Positions 52,359 to 62,383 of a stretch of 64,000 bases of DNA are shown one piece after another. The first letter of the stretch is position 1. Each line of letters opens with the position of its first letter. The stretch is from an uncultured Prevotella sp. (lineage in GTDB: Bacteria > Bacteroidota > Bacteroidia > Bacteroidales > Bacteroidaceae). The translations under genes were made by a program, and so were the position numbers. The notes under the pieces were generated by a model, which searched no databases, had not been told where the DNA came from, and was given only the letters and a program-made list of their open reading frames with translations. The stretch is taken from positions 124,001 through 188,000 of the forward strand of contig CAKQMS010000001.1 in NCBI GenBank assembly GCA_934254985.1. Reading direction: 5' to 3'.

Positions 52359-53318
52359 ATGGACATACAGAAGTTGATAAGTGAAAGAAAAGGAGAGAAG
52401 AGATTTTCGTTTGAGGTGTTGCCACCACTTAAAGGAAACGGCACAGCAAACCTCTTTTCTACCATTGATAAATTAAAGGATTTTGATCCACTGTTCATAA
52501 ACATTACAACACATCACAGCGAATACATCTACACAGAACTTGACAACGGACAATTTGAACGCAAGAGAATCAGACGTCGCCCAGGAACTGTGGCCATAGC
52601 TGCTGCTATACAGCAGAAATATGACATTCCGGTAATTCCGCACGTGATATGTAGCGGTGCTACCATCGAAGATATAGAATACGAACTGATAGACCTTCAG
52701 TTTCTTGGTATCAGCACCTTGTTGTTGCTAAGAGGCGATAAAGCCAAAGACGACAGGATGTTTACCCCTACCCAAGGTGGACATGCACATACCACAGACT
52801 TGATAAAGCAGGTGACACAATTCAACGAAGGCTTCTTTGCCGATGGCACTCCAATAAAGCATCCTGGCAAGAAATTCCACTTTGGTGTGGCTGCTTATCC
52901 AGAAAAGCATGAGGAGGCTCCAAACATCGATATGGATATGGAATATCTTAAGATGAAACAGGACTTAGGAGCCGAATATGCCGTAACACAGCTATTCTAC
53001 GACAATAAGAAGTATTTCGAATTTGTGGAAAAAGCTCGCAAAGAAGGCATCACCATACCTATCATCCCAGGCATAAAGCCTTTCGCCAAGTTGTCACAAA
53101 TAACAATGGTGCCAAAGACTTTCCATTGCGATATGCCACAGGAGTTGGCACAAGAGGCGGTGAAATGCAAGACCGACGAAGAGGCTAAGCAACTTGGTAT
53201 AGAATGGACAACTGCTCAATGTCAGGAACTATACAAAGCTGGCATCAGCGACATACACTTCTATACTGTTTCGGCAGCTAACTCTGTTGCCGAGGTTGTA
53301 AGAAGACTGCACATCTAA
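52359..53318 (+). CDS. metF: 5,10-methylenetetrahydrofolate reductase
   Basis: MetF reduces methylenetetrahydrofolate to 5-methyltetrahydrofolate with FAD and NADH, supplying methyl groups for methionine. The 319-residue TIM-barrel protein has the motifs FSFEVLPPLKG (catalytic Glu), LLLLRGDKAKDD, FGVAAYPEKHEEAPN, AVTQLFYDNKKYFEFV and PIIPGIKPFAK. The length and order of motifs are normal. Confidence 0.95.
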   Translation: MDIQKLISERKGEKRFSFEVLPPLKGNGTANLFSTIDKLKDFDPLFINITTHHSEYIYTELDNGQFERKRIRRRPGTVAIAAAIQQKYDIPVIPHVICSGATIEDIEYELIDLQFLGISTLLLLRGDKAKDDRMFTPTQGGHAHTTDLIKQVTQFNEGFFADGTPIKHPGKKFHFGVAAYPEKHEEAPNIDMDMEYLKMKQDLGAEYAVTQLFYDNKKYFEFVEKARKEGITIPIIPGIKPFAKLSQITMVPKTFHCDMPQELAQEAVKCKTDEEAKQLGIEWTTAQCQELYKAGISDIHFYTVSAANSVAEVVRRLHI

Positions 53319-53413
53319 TGTGGAAATACACTAACAAGATGTGGAAACACACTAAATATTGATGGCTATATAAAGCCACATAAATACTTAATAAAAGAAA
53401 TTCATTCAGAGTC

Positions 53414-54535
53414 ATGGACTTTAACGACGTTATCGGACAACAGGATGCCAAGAATAGGCTTTCGCAGATGATAGAAGAGCAGAGGATTCCTCATGCCCTT
53501 ATGCTCTGCGGACCCAAAGGCTGTGGTAAGATGGCTATGGCTATGGCTCTTTCGGCAACTCTTCTGCGACAAGGACATGAGAATAGTGCCAACACAGAAG
53601 CTATGCTCAAAACATGGGAGCACCCGGACTTACATTTCACATATCCTGTGATAAAGCCTACGGGAACATCAAGCGACCATAAGATGACAAGCGATGACTT
53701 TTCAAGGGAATGGCACGATATGATTGTCAAGAGTAGCTACTTCTCTATTGAGCATTGGCTTGAAGAGATGAAAGCAGAGAATCAGCAAGCTATCATCTTC
53801 GAGGCAGAAAGCGACCTCATTACCCACAACTTGAGTCTTAAGTCGAGCCAAGGTGGATGGAAGATATGCTTGATATGGTTGCCGGAAAGAATGAATATCA
53901 CTTGTGCAAACAAGATATTAAAGATATTAGAGGAACCACCTCAGCAGACTGTCTTCATCATGGTATGCGAAGAACCGGAAAAACTCCTCGACACCATACG
54001 AAGCAGAGTGCAGCGTATAGACTTGAAACGCATTGCTGACAGCGATATAGAAGATGCTCTGGTTAACAGAAGACTTATTGATGCTGACACAGCAAAGAGA
54101 ATAGCACGCATAGCAAACGGCAGCTGGCTAAAGGCTTTGGAACAGATGGAAGCCAACAGCGAGAATGCTGAGATGCTGGAATGGTTCAAAAACCTTATGC
54201 GATTGGCTTACATGCGAAATGTGAAAGGCATGAAAGCATGGAGCGAGACTATTGCTGCTACGGGAAGAGAGAAACAGCTTAGAGCTATAACCTACTTCTC
54301 GAGGATGATAAGGGAAAACTTTATGTACAACTTCCAACTTCCGCAGCTCAACTATATGTCGCAAGAGGAAGAGGACTTCGCCAAGAACTTTGCCAAGTTT
54401 GTGAATGAAGCTAACGTGATAGAAATATCCGAACTTTTCCAAAAGGCACGAAGAGAGATAGCACAGAATGGCAATGCAAAGATTATATTCTTTGATGTTG
54501 CGCTTCAGATGATTGTACTATTGATAAGAAAATAA
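53414..54535 (+). CDS. holB: DNA polymerase III subunit delta prime-like clamp-loader ATPase
   Basis: The 373-residue AAA+ protein resembles the clamp-loader delta prime subunit. It begins MDFNDVIGQQDAKNRL, and the Walker A position reads GPKGCGKM, lacking the Thr/Ser that coordinates magnesium, as expected for a subunit without ATPase activity. The sensor region LLDTIRSRVQRIDL keeps the SRxQ-type motif. The four Cys of the zinc module found in many relatives are absent. It is followed by ricT after 34 bases, a linkage also seen in Firmicutes. Confidence 0.88.
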   Translation: MDFNDVIGQQDAKNRLSQMIEEQRIPHALMLCGPKGCGKMAMAMALSATLLRQGHENSANTEAMLKTWEHPDLHFTYPVIKPTGTSSDHKMTSDDFSREWHDMIVKSSYFSIEHWLEEMKAENQQAIIFEAESDLITHNLSLKSSQGGWKICLIWLPERMNITCANKILKILEEPPQQTVFIMVCEEPEKLLDTIRSRVQRIDLKRIADSDIEDALVNRRLIDADTAKRIARIANGSWLKALEQMEANSENAEMLEWFKNLMRLAYMRNVKGMKAWSETIAATGREKQLRAITYFSRMIRENFMYNFQLPQLNYMSQEEEDFAKNFAKFVNEANVIEISELFQKARREIAQNGNAKIIFFDVALQMIVLLIRK

Positions 54536-54569
54536 AAAACGTAAGAAGAGCAGACAGACCAATATTAAT

Positions 54570-56000
54570 ATGGATATAAAAAACGAAGATAATAAGAAAA
54601 TATGCTGCGGTGCAGACCGTGGCTTATGTCGTTGCGCCATTGGCAGACAAAATAAACAGCTCAACACTTACGACTGGTTGGCTGATGTGCCTGGCAATGC
54701 TGAGTCGACAGACTTAGTGGAGGTGCAATTCAAGAATACCCGAAAGGGATATTACCACAATGTCAACAACCTTGACCTAAAGAAGGGCGACATTGTGGCT
54801 GTAGAGGCTAATCCTGGTCACGATATAGGTGTAGTAACATTGACTGGACGATTGGTAAAGCTTCAGATTAAGAAAGCCAACCTAAAATCTGCTGACGATA
54901 TCAAACGTGTATATCGTTTGGCTAAGCAGGTTGACATGGACAAATATGAAGAAGCCAAAAGCCGCGAACATGGCACTATGATACAGAGCCGTCAGATAGC
55001 AAAAGATTTAGGATTGCAGATGAAGATTGGCGACGTAGAATACCAAGGTGATGGCAACAAGGCTATATTCTACTATATTGCCGACGAGCGTGTAGACTTC
55101 CGTCAGCTTATCAAGGTGCTTGCAGAGACTTTCCATGTAAGAATCGAGATGAAGCAGATTGGTGCTCGTCAAGAGGCAGGCCGAATAGGTGGAACAGGTC
55201 CTTGCGGCCGCGAACTATGCTGCGCCACATGGATGAAGAACTTTGTTAGCGTTGGCACCACAGCTGCTCGCTTCCAAGATATTTCTCTCAATCCACAGAA
55301 GTTGGCAGGTATGTGTGCTAAACTGAAGTGTTGTCTCAACTACGAGGTCGACGACTATGTAGAGGCAGGCAAGAAGATGCCAAGTCGAGAGGTAATGCTT
55401 CAGACTCTCGATAGCGACTACTATCTCTTCAAGACAGATATCTTGGCAGGTCTTTGCACATATTCTACAGATAAGAATATCGCAGCTAACCTTGAGACTA
55501 TATCTGCAGAGAGAGCACGCCAGATTATTGAGATGAACAAGCGTGGCGAAAAGCCAGAGAACCTATGCGAAGATGGCAAGGCTCAGCCAGAGCGTCCTAT
55601 CGACTTGTTGGCAGATACTGATGTTAGCCGATTCGATAAATCTAAGAAGAAGAAAAAGAAGCCTGCACAAAACAGACAGCGTCAGCCTCGCAATAACGAG
55701 CAACCTCGCAATAATGACCAACCTCGCAACGAGCAGCCTCGCAATGACCAACCTCGCAATAACGACCAGCCTCGTAATGAGCAGCAAAGAGGTCCAAGAC
55801 CTCATAAGCAGGGCCAGCAACCAAGACAACCTCAGCAAGGTCAGCCTCAGCAGCAGAATCAGCCACAGCAAGGTCAACCTCAGCAAGGACAACAGCAGGG
55901 ACAGCCACGTCAACAAAGAAGACCTCATGGCAAATACAACGGTCCAAGAAACAACAACCGCAAAGAAAGACCAGAGGGCAACAAGGGCAGCGAAAGTTGA
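54570..56000 (+). CDS. ricT: RicT (YaaT/PSP1-family) protein with a repetitive C-terminal tail
   Basis: The 476-residue protein has a PSP1 domain. Cysteines lie in CCGADRGLCRC near the N-terminus, GPCGRELCCATW around residue 212, and CAKLKCCLNYE around residue 249; in Bacillus, the RicAFT proteins bind iron-sulfur clusters and affect RNA maturation. Residues ~350-476 form a disordered basic tail of QPRNN/NDQPRNE repeats, then Gln/Pro-rich sequence and an Arg/Asn end, which may bind RNA. The conserved pair with gldH follows. Confidence 0.9.
   Translation: MDIKNEDNKKICCGADRGLCRCAIGRQNKQLNTYDWLADVPGNAESTDLVEVQFKNTRKGYYHNVNNLDLKKGDIVAVEANPGHDIGVVTLTGRLVKLQIKKANLKSADDIKRVYRLAKQVDMDKYEEAKSREHGTMIQSRQIAKDLGLQMKIGDVEYQGDGNKAIFYYIADERVDFRQLIKVLAETFHVRIEMKQIGARQEAGRIGGTGPCGRELCCATWMKNFVSVGTTAARFQDISLNPQKLAGMCAKLKCCLNYEVDDYVEAGKKMPSREVMLQTLDSDYYLFKTDILAGLCTYSTDKNIAANLETISAERARQIIEMNKRGEKPENLCEDGKAQPERPIDLLADTDVSRFDKSKKKKKKPAQNRQRQPRNNEQPRNNDQPRNEQPRNDQPRNNDQPRNEQQRGPRPHKQGQQPRQPQQGQPQQQNQPQQGQPQQGQQQGQPRQQRRPHGKYNGPRNNNRKERPEGNKGSES
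55683..55795 (+). repeat. Tandem repeat encoding the Gln-Pro-Arg-Asn tail of RicT
   Basis: Units of about 15-18 bases containing CAACCTCGCAATAA repeat seven or so times in frame. They resemble a minisatellite whose copy number could vary between strains. Confidence 0.75.
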
Positions 56001-56014
56001 ACTCACAACATGAT

Positions 56015-56479
56015 ATGATGAAAAAGAAAATATTGTTTTTTTTCTTTATTATCTCACTATTCTCAGCATGCAATGGAGATATGACGTATAGCAGATATAC
56101 GGATATTTCCATTGCAGGATGGGAACGTAGCGACTCCGTAATCTTTAATATTCCTCCTCTTAAGCAAACAGGCACCTACGCCCCTACCTTAGGAGTTAGA
56201 ATCGACAATTCCTTTCCTTTCAAGAGTGTAGCCATAATCGTGGAGCAGACGGTATACCCCAAAAAGACTATATTCCGCGATACGATAAACTGCAAACTAT
56301 ACGACGACAAGGGAAGATTACTTGGCAATGGCATCAGCAACCACCTATATATATATAATGTGGAGCCACGACATTATCAGCAAGGCGACAGCATACATAT
56401 ATATATAAGGCACGACATGAAGCGCGAAATTCTACCTGGCATCACAAGCGTAGGAATAGAATTTAGTAGAAACAAATAA
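56015..56479 (+). CDS. gldH: GldH-family gliding motility lipoprotein
   Basis: The 154-residue lipoprotein has the signal KKKILFFFFIISLFSACNG with lipobox FSAC. The mature beta-rich region shows GldH features: YTDISIAGWERSDSVIFNI, TYAPTLGVRIDNSFPFKS and a C-terminal HIYIRHDMKREILPGITSVG. GldH supports gliding and type IX secretion in some Bacteroidota; its job in non-gliding gut species is not known. Two adjacent ATG codons leave one residue of uncertainty. It lies 14 bases after ricT. Confidence 0.88.
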   Translation: MMKKKILFFFFIISLFSACNGDMTYSRYTDISIAGWERSDSVIFNIPPLKQTGTYAPTLGVRIDNSFPFKSVAIIVEQTVYPKKTIFRDTINCKLYDDKGRLLGNGISNHLYIYNVEPRHYQQGDSIHIYIRHDMKREILPGITSVGIEFSRNK

Positions 56480-56550
56480 AAGAAAGTCAAAATCAAGAAG
56501 GTATAACGACATTTTGTTAACCACAATTCTTGATTTTGACTTTCTTCTTT
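56478..56550. terminator. Bidirectional terminator between gldH and rodA
   Basis: The arms 56481-56499 and 56527-56545 share AGAAAGTCAAAATCAAGAA and its complement, with a 27-base loop. Purine- and T-rich flanks let it work for both convergent genes. Confidence 0.85.
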
Positions 56551-56571
56551 ATATATATTTTTATTATATAC

Positions 56572-58041
56572 TTAATTAGCAAAGTCCCTGCTTGCATCTA
56601 TACGCAAGAAGATGAATAGCAAGATGGTGAATCCCCATAGCGAGCTACCGCCATAACTAAAGAATGGCAACGGGATACCAATTACAGGCGTTAAGCCCAG
56701 CACCATGCCCACATTAATAAATACGTGGAATAAGAAAATGCTGAGCACACAATAGCCATAGATTCTACCAAAGCTGAATGGTTGCCGCTCGGCTAACTTT
56801 ATTAGGCGCAATATTAAAGCTAAGAACAATAACAATACGCCTGCAGCACCAACAAAGCCTTCTTCCTCGCCTACGGTACAGAATATGAAGTCGGTATCTT
56901 GCTCAGGCACAAACTTAAGCTTTGTCTGTGTACCATTCAAAAATCCTTTTCCTTTTAGTCCACCTGAGCCGATAGCTATCTCGCTCTGATGAACATTATA
57001 TCCAGCACCAGCAAGGTCTTCGTCCAAACCAAGTAGCACATTGATACGCACTCGTTGGTGTGGCTCCATGACATTGTTTAATACAAAGTCGGCAGAATAG
57101 AAGAAGGCAATACTTCCGATAGCAAAGATCAGGATATAGAAGTAGTTGCGCATACGTGTATACAAGCTATGATAAAGCAGATAGCCTATAAGCAAGACAG
57201 ATATACCTATCTGAATCCAAACGATATCGAATGGTATCACAAATTTAGAGAAGAGCAGAAAGACAAGAGTTATTCCTATCGAAACCGAAGCTATCTGCAA
57301 AGCCTTTGCCTTGTCTTTACAATAGTCGTAGACCATACCTGCAGAGAATATCTGCACCATCAGTAACACGGCAAACTTACCCAATGAGGTTGGTGTATCC
57401 CAAAGAAGCGCCTGCTCATATTTGATACCAATGACGAAATACAAGATCATTGCCACACCTGTAAACAAGATGCCACCAGGCATTCCCTCACGATAGAACA
57501 TAAGGAAGAATGAGAGGTAGACAAGAGCAGAACCCGTTTCCTTCTGTGCCACAATAAAGAGCATAGGCAAGACTACTATCGCCAAGGCTGCAGCAAAATG
57601 CTTCCAATTCTGCATATCAAAGCCATAGGTACTCATAAACTTTGCCACAGCCAATGCCGTAGCAAACTTAGCAAACTCTGCCGGTTGCACGTGTATAGGA
57701 CCGAGCACAAGCCATGAGCGCGAACCTTTTATCTCATGAGGATTGAATATCGTGGCAAAGAGCAACAATAATAACACTCCATAGATGACATACGAGAAGG
57801 TGTCGTAGAAACGATCATCGAGCATCAGGATAACGAAACCAAGAATAATGGATGTTGCCATCCACACAATCTGCATACCAGAACGTGTAGAAAGGCTAAA
57901 GATATCGGTATCTCCAAAGGTATAGCTCGCACCACATACGCTCACCCATCCAAATATGAGGAGCGCTACATAGATAGCTATTGTCCACCAGTCGAGACTT
58001 GCCAATAATCCTGTTTTTCTTCCATTAGTTTCTTGGACCAT
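56572..58041 (-). CDS. rodA: Rod-shape-determining SEDS glycosyltransferase RodA
   Basis: RodA polymerises glycan strands of lipid II for side-wall growth together with PBP2. The 489-residue protein has about ten helices. Family-typical parts are LGPIHVQPAEFAKFATALAV, the long periplasmic loop with the conserved GAGYNVHQSEIAIGSGGLKG, and the C-terminal GIPLPFFSYGGSSLWGF. It is the last gene of the cell-shape operon and overlaps mrdA by 17 bases. Confidence 0.95.
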   Translation of the reverse strand: MVQETNGRKTGLLASLDWWTIAIYVALLIFGWVSVCGASYTFGDTDIFSLSTRSGMQIVWMATSIILGFVILMLDDRFYDTFSYVIYGVLLLLLFATIFNPHEIKGSRSWLVLGPIHVQPAEFAKFATALAVAKFMSTYGFDMQNWKHFAAALAIVVLPMLFIVAQKETGSALVYLSFFLMFYREGMPGGILFTGVAMILYFVIGIKYEQALLWDTPTSLGKFAVLLMVQIFSAGMVYDYCKDKAKALQIASVSIGITLVFLLFSKFVIPFDIVWIQIGISVLLIGYLLYHSLYTRMRNYFYILIFAIGSIAFFYSADFVLNNVMEPHQRVRINVLLGLDEDLAGAGYNVHQSEIAIGSGGLKGKGFLNGTQTKLKFVPEQDTDFIFCTVGEEEGFVGAAGVLLLFLALILRLIKLAERQPFSFGRIYGYCVLSIFLFHVFINVGMVLGLTPVIGIPLPFFSYGGSSLWGFTILLFIFLRIDASRDFAN

Positions 58042-59872
58042 ATCCTATTCTTCTTTTTTGTATTTCCTCAGCACGTCGTTGTTGTGCTTCGGTTAGTTTA
58101 CCATGAATATATTGTTCTATCATGAGTCCGCCTATAGGCACTCCAAATTCAGCACCGAATCCACCATTCTCTACATATACTGCTATCGCTATCTTTGGAT
58201 TGTCCATAGGAGCGAAGCCCATGAATACAGAGTGGTCTTGTCCGCGGTTCTGAGCAGTACCGGTCTTACCGCATATTGGAATATCGCTATTTGCGAGAGC
58301 CTTACATGTACCACCCAATACGGCATTTCGCATACCCCATACTATATAGTCGTACGCCTTATGGCTGGCTTTAGTATAGTGCTTACGTGTGAAAGTGGTG
58401 TCGATAGGAGTATCTGTAATACCCTTCACCACATGTGGCACCTTGTAATATCCGCGGTTGGCAATGGTTGCACCAAGGTTTGCTATCTGCAGCGGTGTAA
58501 GGTTCACCTCACCCTGTCCGATAGAGATACTGATGATGGTAAGACCATTCCATGATCCCTTGTATGCCTTGTCATAGAATTTAGAGTTAGGTATCAGTCC
58601 TCGCTTTTCGCCCGGAAGGTCGATACCAAGCTTATATCCAAATCCCATACTCACCATATAGTCGCGCCATGTGTCCATAGCAGTCTGCACAGTGGGATAT
58701 TTCTTTCTGTTGCCCATCATATAGTAGAGTCCCCAACAGAAGAAAGCATTACATGATGTTTGCACGGCAGGCACAAGACTAAGCGGAGACGAATGGCTAT
58801 GACAGCCTACATGGAGTCCACGATAAGAGAAGCCATGAGCACAAGGGAAACTTGTGGCTGGAGTTATGATGCCTTCAGTAAGGAAAGTCAAACCTTGCGA
58901 GGTTTTGAAAGTAGAGCCTGGTGGATATTGACCCATGATGGCACGGTTGAGAAGTGGCGTCCAGTTGTCGCGCGACAGCATGCGATGTGCCTTACCTCGG
59001 TTGCGACCAACAAGCATTCGCGGGTCGTAGGTAGGAGCCGACACCATAGCAAGCACCTCGCCGGTTGAAGGCTCTATAGCAACAATAGCACCCTTCTTGC
59101 CTTCGAGCAGTCGTTCGCCAAGAGCTTGAAGATTTAAATCTATGCTTAGCGTAAGGTCTTTACCAGCTATAGGCTTTCTGTCGAGAGCACCATTATGATA
59201 CTTTCCTTGAATACGTCCACGAGCATCGCGAAGCATAATCTGCATACCCTTTTCGCCTCGCAGATAATTCTCATACGATTTCTCTATTCCCGACTTTCCT
59301 ATATAGTCGCCAGGCTGATAATAGTCGTCTTCATCAATATTTGCTTGAGATACCTCAGCTACATCTCCAAGAACATGAGCAGCATAAGGATATTCATATT
59401 GTCGGATGCTACGCTTCTGTATTGAAAATCCAGGAAAGCGGAACAACTTTTCTTGGAACACACTATAATCACGATCAGCAAGTTGAGTCATGAAGAGCTG
59501 TGGAGTAAAACGAGAATAGCCAGGATTCTTGCTGCGATCCTTTATAGCATCCATACGCTTTATGAAATACTCTTTAGTAATGCCCAAAGCTTCGCAGAAC
59601 TCTAAGGTGTCTATATGACCCTTAGCTTCGTTCGTCACAACCATGATATCGTATGAAGGCTGATTATAAACAAGCAACTTTCCATTGCGGTCGCGAATGA
59701 CACCACGCGAAGGAAACTCCACTTTCTTTAAGAAAGCATTAGAGTCAGCATTCTTCTTGTAGTCATCACTCAACAACTGCAATGTAAACAAGCGGATGAT
59801 ATAGACAACAACAATAGCTATCGCCACTCCGCTTATAACATATCTGCGCTTATCAAGGTTATAATTCTTCAA
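58025..59872 (-). CDS. mrdA: Penicillin-binding protein 2
   Basis: PBP2 is the transpeptidase that cross-links side-wall peptidoglycan with RodA. The 615-residue protein has one membrane helix (~11-30), a pedestal domain, and a transpeptidase domain with the motifs STFK at residues 320-323 (catalytic Ser320), SCN at 373-375 and KTG at 536-538. SVFMGFAPMDNPKIAIAVYV near the end is family-typical. It overlaps rodA and follows mreD by 50 bases. Confidence 0.96.
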   Translation of the reverse strand: MKNYNLDKRRYVISGVAIAIVVVYIIRLFTLQLLSDDYKKNADSNAFLKKVEFPSRGVIRDRNGKLLVYNQPSYDIMVVTNEAKGHIDTLEFCEALGITKEYFIKRMDAIKDRSKNPGYSRFTPQLFMTQLADRDYSVFQEKLFRFPGFSIQKRSIRQYEYPYAAHVLGDVAEVSQANIDEDDYYQPGDYIGKSGIEKSYENYLRGEKGMQIMLRDARGRIQGKYHNGALDRKPIAGKDLTLSIDLNLQALGERLLEGKKGAIVAIEPSTGEVLAMVSAPTYDPRMLVGRNRGKAHRMLSRDNWTPLLNRAIMGQYPPGSTFKTSQGLTFLTEGIITPATSFPCAHGFSYRGLHVGCHSHSSPLSLVPAVQTSCNAFFCWGLYYMMGNRKKYPTVQTAMDTWRDYMVSMGFGYKLGIDLPGEKRGLIPNSKFYDKAYKGSWNGLTIISISIGQGEVNLTPLQIANLGATIANRGYYKVPHVVKGITDTPIDTTFTRKHYTKASHKAYDYIVWGMRNAVLGGTCKALANSDIPICGKTGTAQNRGQDHSVFMGFAPMDNPKIAIAVYVENGGFGAEFGVPIGGLMIEQYIHGKLTEAQQRRAEEIQKRRIGYGPRN

Positions 59873-59922
59873 ATTGGCTGTATTGTATAAATTATATGTG
59901 TGTTTGTAGAAAAACTAATAGG

Positions 59923-60423
59923 CTATTTTCTTCTCATATTGTCAACTACGACAAGTATGAGCAGAGTTATCAACGTGCTGCCACCTACGCATTCAAGCCA
60001 CAATATCCAATTAAAGAAATTGAACATTTCGAGAGTATAGAACACTACACAATATAATAATGTAGCAATAAAAGCATAGTTGATATATTTTGCCACACCA
60101 AGCGAATAGATGGTAGGCAAAAAGTCGTCGGCACTATCGCGAGGCAAGAACAACGAAAGCAACAATGGTTGTACAAAAGCCAGCAATGTGAGCGAACATG
60201 CAGCAACACCAGGAGTGTTGGAGAATATGTCGATGCCAAGTCCTAAAAGAAAAGAGATGACAAGCGCAGCCCATCTTGGAAAGTTGCGGCGCATACATAT
60301 CACAGTATACACATACAACAGAGGGGTAGCAAAGCCAAATAGATGGATATTATTCAGTACCAATGCCTGTACTATAAGTAGAACGAGGCATAATAGTATC
60401 TGTGATACAAAATTCATATTCAT
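59923..60423 (-). CDS. mreD: Rod-shape-determining protein MreD
   Basis: The 166-residue membrane protein has five or six hydrophobic segments. SFLLGLGIDIFSNTPGVAAC is the recognisable MreD signature. The position between mreC and mrdA confirms the call despite low conservation in the family. MreD is part of the elongasome in the inner membrane. Confidence 0.9.
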   Translation of the reverse strand: MNMNFVSQILLCLVLLIVQALVLNNIHLFGFATPLLYVYTVICMRRNFPRWAALVISFLLGLGIDIFSNTPGVAACSLTLLAFVQPLLLSLFLPRDSADDFLPTIYSLGVAKYINYAFIATLLYCVVFYTLEMFNFFNWILWLECVGGSTLITLLILVVVDNMRRK

Positions 60424-60440
60424 ATTCTATCCCTACTTTA

Positions 60441-61301
60441 TCATTCTTTTAACTTCATAGAATCTCTTGCAGCACGCACCACATCAAGTTGTTCTTCCAA
60501 AAGGGCATTGTCTATCACGCAAACATCGCGCAACTTAGCAAAGTCGGTTGCCAGTTCCACCTGTACGCGATAAGCCAAGCCATCGGGAGAATTGTATACA
60601 TGCAACACCTTGCCGACAAGAACACCTGGAGGAAATACCGCAGAATAGCCATTAGTAACTACCTTATCATATAGTCGGAAGGTAGCATGACGTGGCACAT
60701 CATCAAGCCAAGCATAGCGAGGGCTACCACCCGTCCAATGCAGATAGCCAAAATATCCTCTACCTTGCAGCGAACAGCTGATGCTCGACTTAGAACTCAG
60801 TATTGGGATGACAACAGAATAATGATCAGACGTAAGATAAACGATACCTACAACGCCTGTTCCTGCTACCACACCCATACCATCTTTCACACCATCCACA
60901 CGTCCACGGTCGATAGTGATAAAGTTATCGCGCTTGTTTACGGTATTGCTGACAACCTTGGCAGAGATAAGTCTATAAGCAGAAAGCTGAGCTATCTGCT
61001 TTTGCTTTGCCATGGCGCTATCAGTCTTTGTCGCCAAGAGTTTATTGCCCAAGCTCTCTACTTGTTGCTCAAGGTATATGTTACGCTTAGTAAGCTCAGT
61101 ATTCAGGTCTTTCAACGAGAAATAAGCCTCCACCTCGGAGTCTATCTCGTAAGCCTTGCCTGTTACGGCATTGGCAGTAGAAAACCAGGCGCTACCCTGA
61201 TAGCTATTATACTTAAAGAGTAGCACAAAGCCAACGACCTCAAGCAACAAGAAGAGGAACCAATGGTAATTTTTTGTAATAAATGCTATAAGATTTCGCA
61301 T
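60441..61301 (-). CDS. mreC: Rod-shape-determining protein MreC
   Basis: The 286-residue bitopic protein has an N-terminal helix (~13-29), a coiled coil (~60-95) and a periplasmic beta domain with AKVVSNTVNKRDNFITIDRG, GVKDGMGVVAGTGVVGIVYL and VVTNGYSAVFPPGVLVG. MreC links MreB to the peptidoglycan synthases. The gene lies one base after mreB. Confidence 0.94.
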   Translation of the reverse strand: MRNLIAFITKNYHWFLFLLLEVVGFVLLFKYNSYQGSAWFSTANAVTGKAYEIDSEVEAYFSLKDLNTELTKRNIYLEQQVESLGNKLLATKTDSAMAKQKQIAQLSAYRLISAKVVSNTVNKRDNFITIDRGRVDGVKDGMGVVAGTGVVGIVYLTSDHYSVVIPILSSKSSISCSLQGRGYFGYLHWTGGSPRYAWLDDVPRHATFRLYDKVVTNGYSAVFPPGVLVGKVLHVYNSPDGLAYRVQVELATDFAKLRDVCVIDNALLEEQLDVVRAARDSMKLKE

Positions 61302-61302
61302 A

Positions 61303-62325
61303 CTAACGCATCAAGAACGAGAATCTGTCGACATTCTTGAGAGCTATACCTGCACCCTTAGCTACACTGTGCAATGGATCTTCGGCAATATGGAAAGGAA
61401 TATTAATCTTATCCTGCAAACGCTTGTCGAGACCACGAAGCAAAGCACCACCACCACTAAGATAGATACCATTCTTCACGATATCGGCATAGAGCTCAGG
61501 TGGTGTATTCTCAAGAGCTGAGAGCACAGCATTCTCAATCTTTGCAACAGTCTTATCAAGGCAATGTGCAATTTCCTGATAGCATACAGGAACCTCCATA
61601 GGAAGGGCTGTGATACGGTTAGGACCATGTACGATGTAATCCTCTGGAGCCTCATCGCCAAGATCGGTAAGTGCAGAACCTACATGAATCTTGATACGCT
61701 CTGCCATACGCTCGCTGACCTTTACATTGTGCTGACGGCTCATATATTCCTGAATATCTGCTGTGAGGTCGTCGCCTGCAACACGAATAGAGTTGTTGCT
61801 AACGATACCACCCAAAGAGATAACGGCAATCTCGGTGCTACCACCACCGATATCAACAATCATGTTGCCCTCTGGTGCTTCTACGTCGATGCCAATACCG
61901 ATAGCTGCTGCCATAGGTTCGAAAATCAGATATACATCACGACCATCAGCATGCTCTGCAGAGTCGCGAACGGCACGAAGCTCAACTTCGGTAGAACCTG
62001 AAGGAACACCAATAACCATACGCAAAGATGGCGAGAACAGGCGACTACCTGTGTGAACCATCTTAATCAAGCCGCGCATCATCTGCTCGCAGGCAGTAAA
62101 GTCGGCAATAACACCATCACGCAAAGGACGAATAGTACGAATGTTGTCGTGTGTCTTCTCGTACATCATCTTTGCCTTCTGACCAACAGCAATCATCTTG
62201 TCGGTACGACGGTCAAGTGCTACAACGGAAGGCTCGTCTACTACTATCTTATCATCGCTAATGATGATGGTGTTAGCAGTACCAAGGTCCATTGCTATTT
62301 CTTGAATAAAAGAGAAAAATCCCAT
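61303..62325 (-). CDS. mreB: Rod-shape-determining actin homologue MreB
   Basis: MreB forms membrane-associated filaments that direct side-wall synthesis. The 340-residue protein shows the actin-family motifs: MDLGTANTIIISDDKIVVDE (phosphate 1), MIVDIGGGSTEIAVISLGGI (phosphate 2) and YLSGGGALLRGLDKRLQDKI (adenosine). The N-terminal MGFFSFIQE is a likely membrane-binding helix. It precedes mreC by one base. A hairpin lies between it and the upstream purH. Confidence 0.97.
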   Translation of the reverse strand: MGFFSFIQEIAMDLGTANTIIISDDKIVVDEPSVVALDRRTDKMIAVGQKAKMMYEKTHDNIRTIRPLRDGVIADFTACEQMMRGLIKMVHTGSRLFSPSLRMVIGVPSGSTEVELRAVRDSAEHADGRDVYLIFEPMAAAIGIGIDVEAPEGNMIVDIGGGSTEIAVISLGGIVSNNSIRVAGDDLTADIQEYMSRQHNVKVSERMAERIKIHVGSALTDLGDEAPEDYIVHGPNRITALPMEVPVCYQEIAHCLDKTVAKIENAVLSALENTPPELYADIVKNGIYLSGGGALLRGLDKRLQDKINIPFHIAEDPLHSVAKGAGIALKNVDRFSFLMR

Positions 62326-62383
62326 TGAAATTGAAACTGTTTTTTATTGTTGTAATAATGAAACGAAGTATTGTCGAGAAGTC

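Noticed and set aside
53414..54535. Degraded ATPase because Walker A ends in Met
   Set aside because: Loss of the Thr/Ser is expected in delta prime clamp-loader subunits, which do not hydrolyse ATP.
55683..55900. CRISPR-like repeat array
   Set aside because: The repeats are in frame within ricT, are too short and have no unique spacers.
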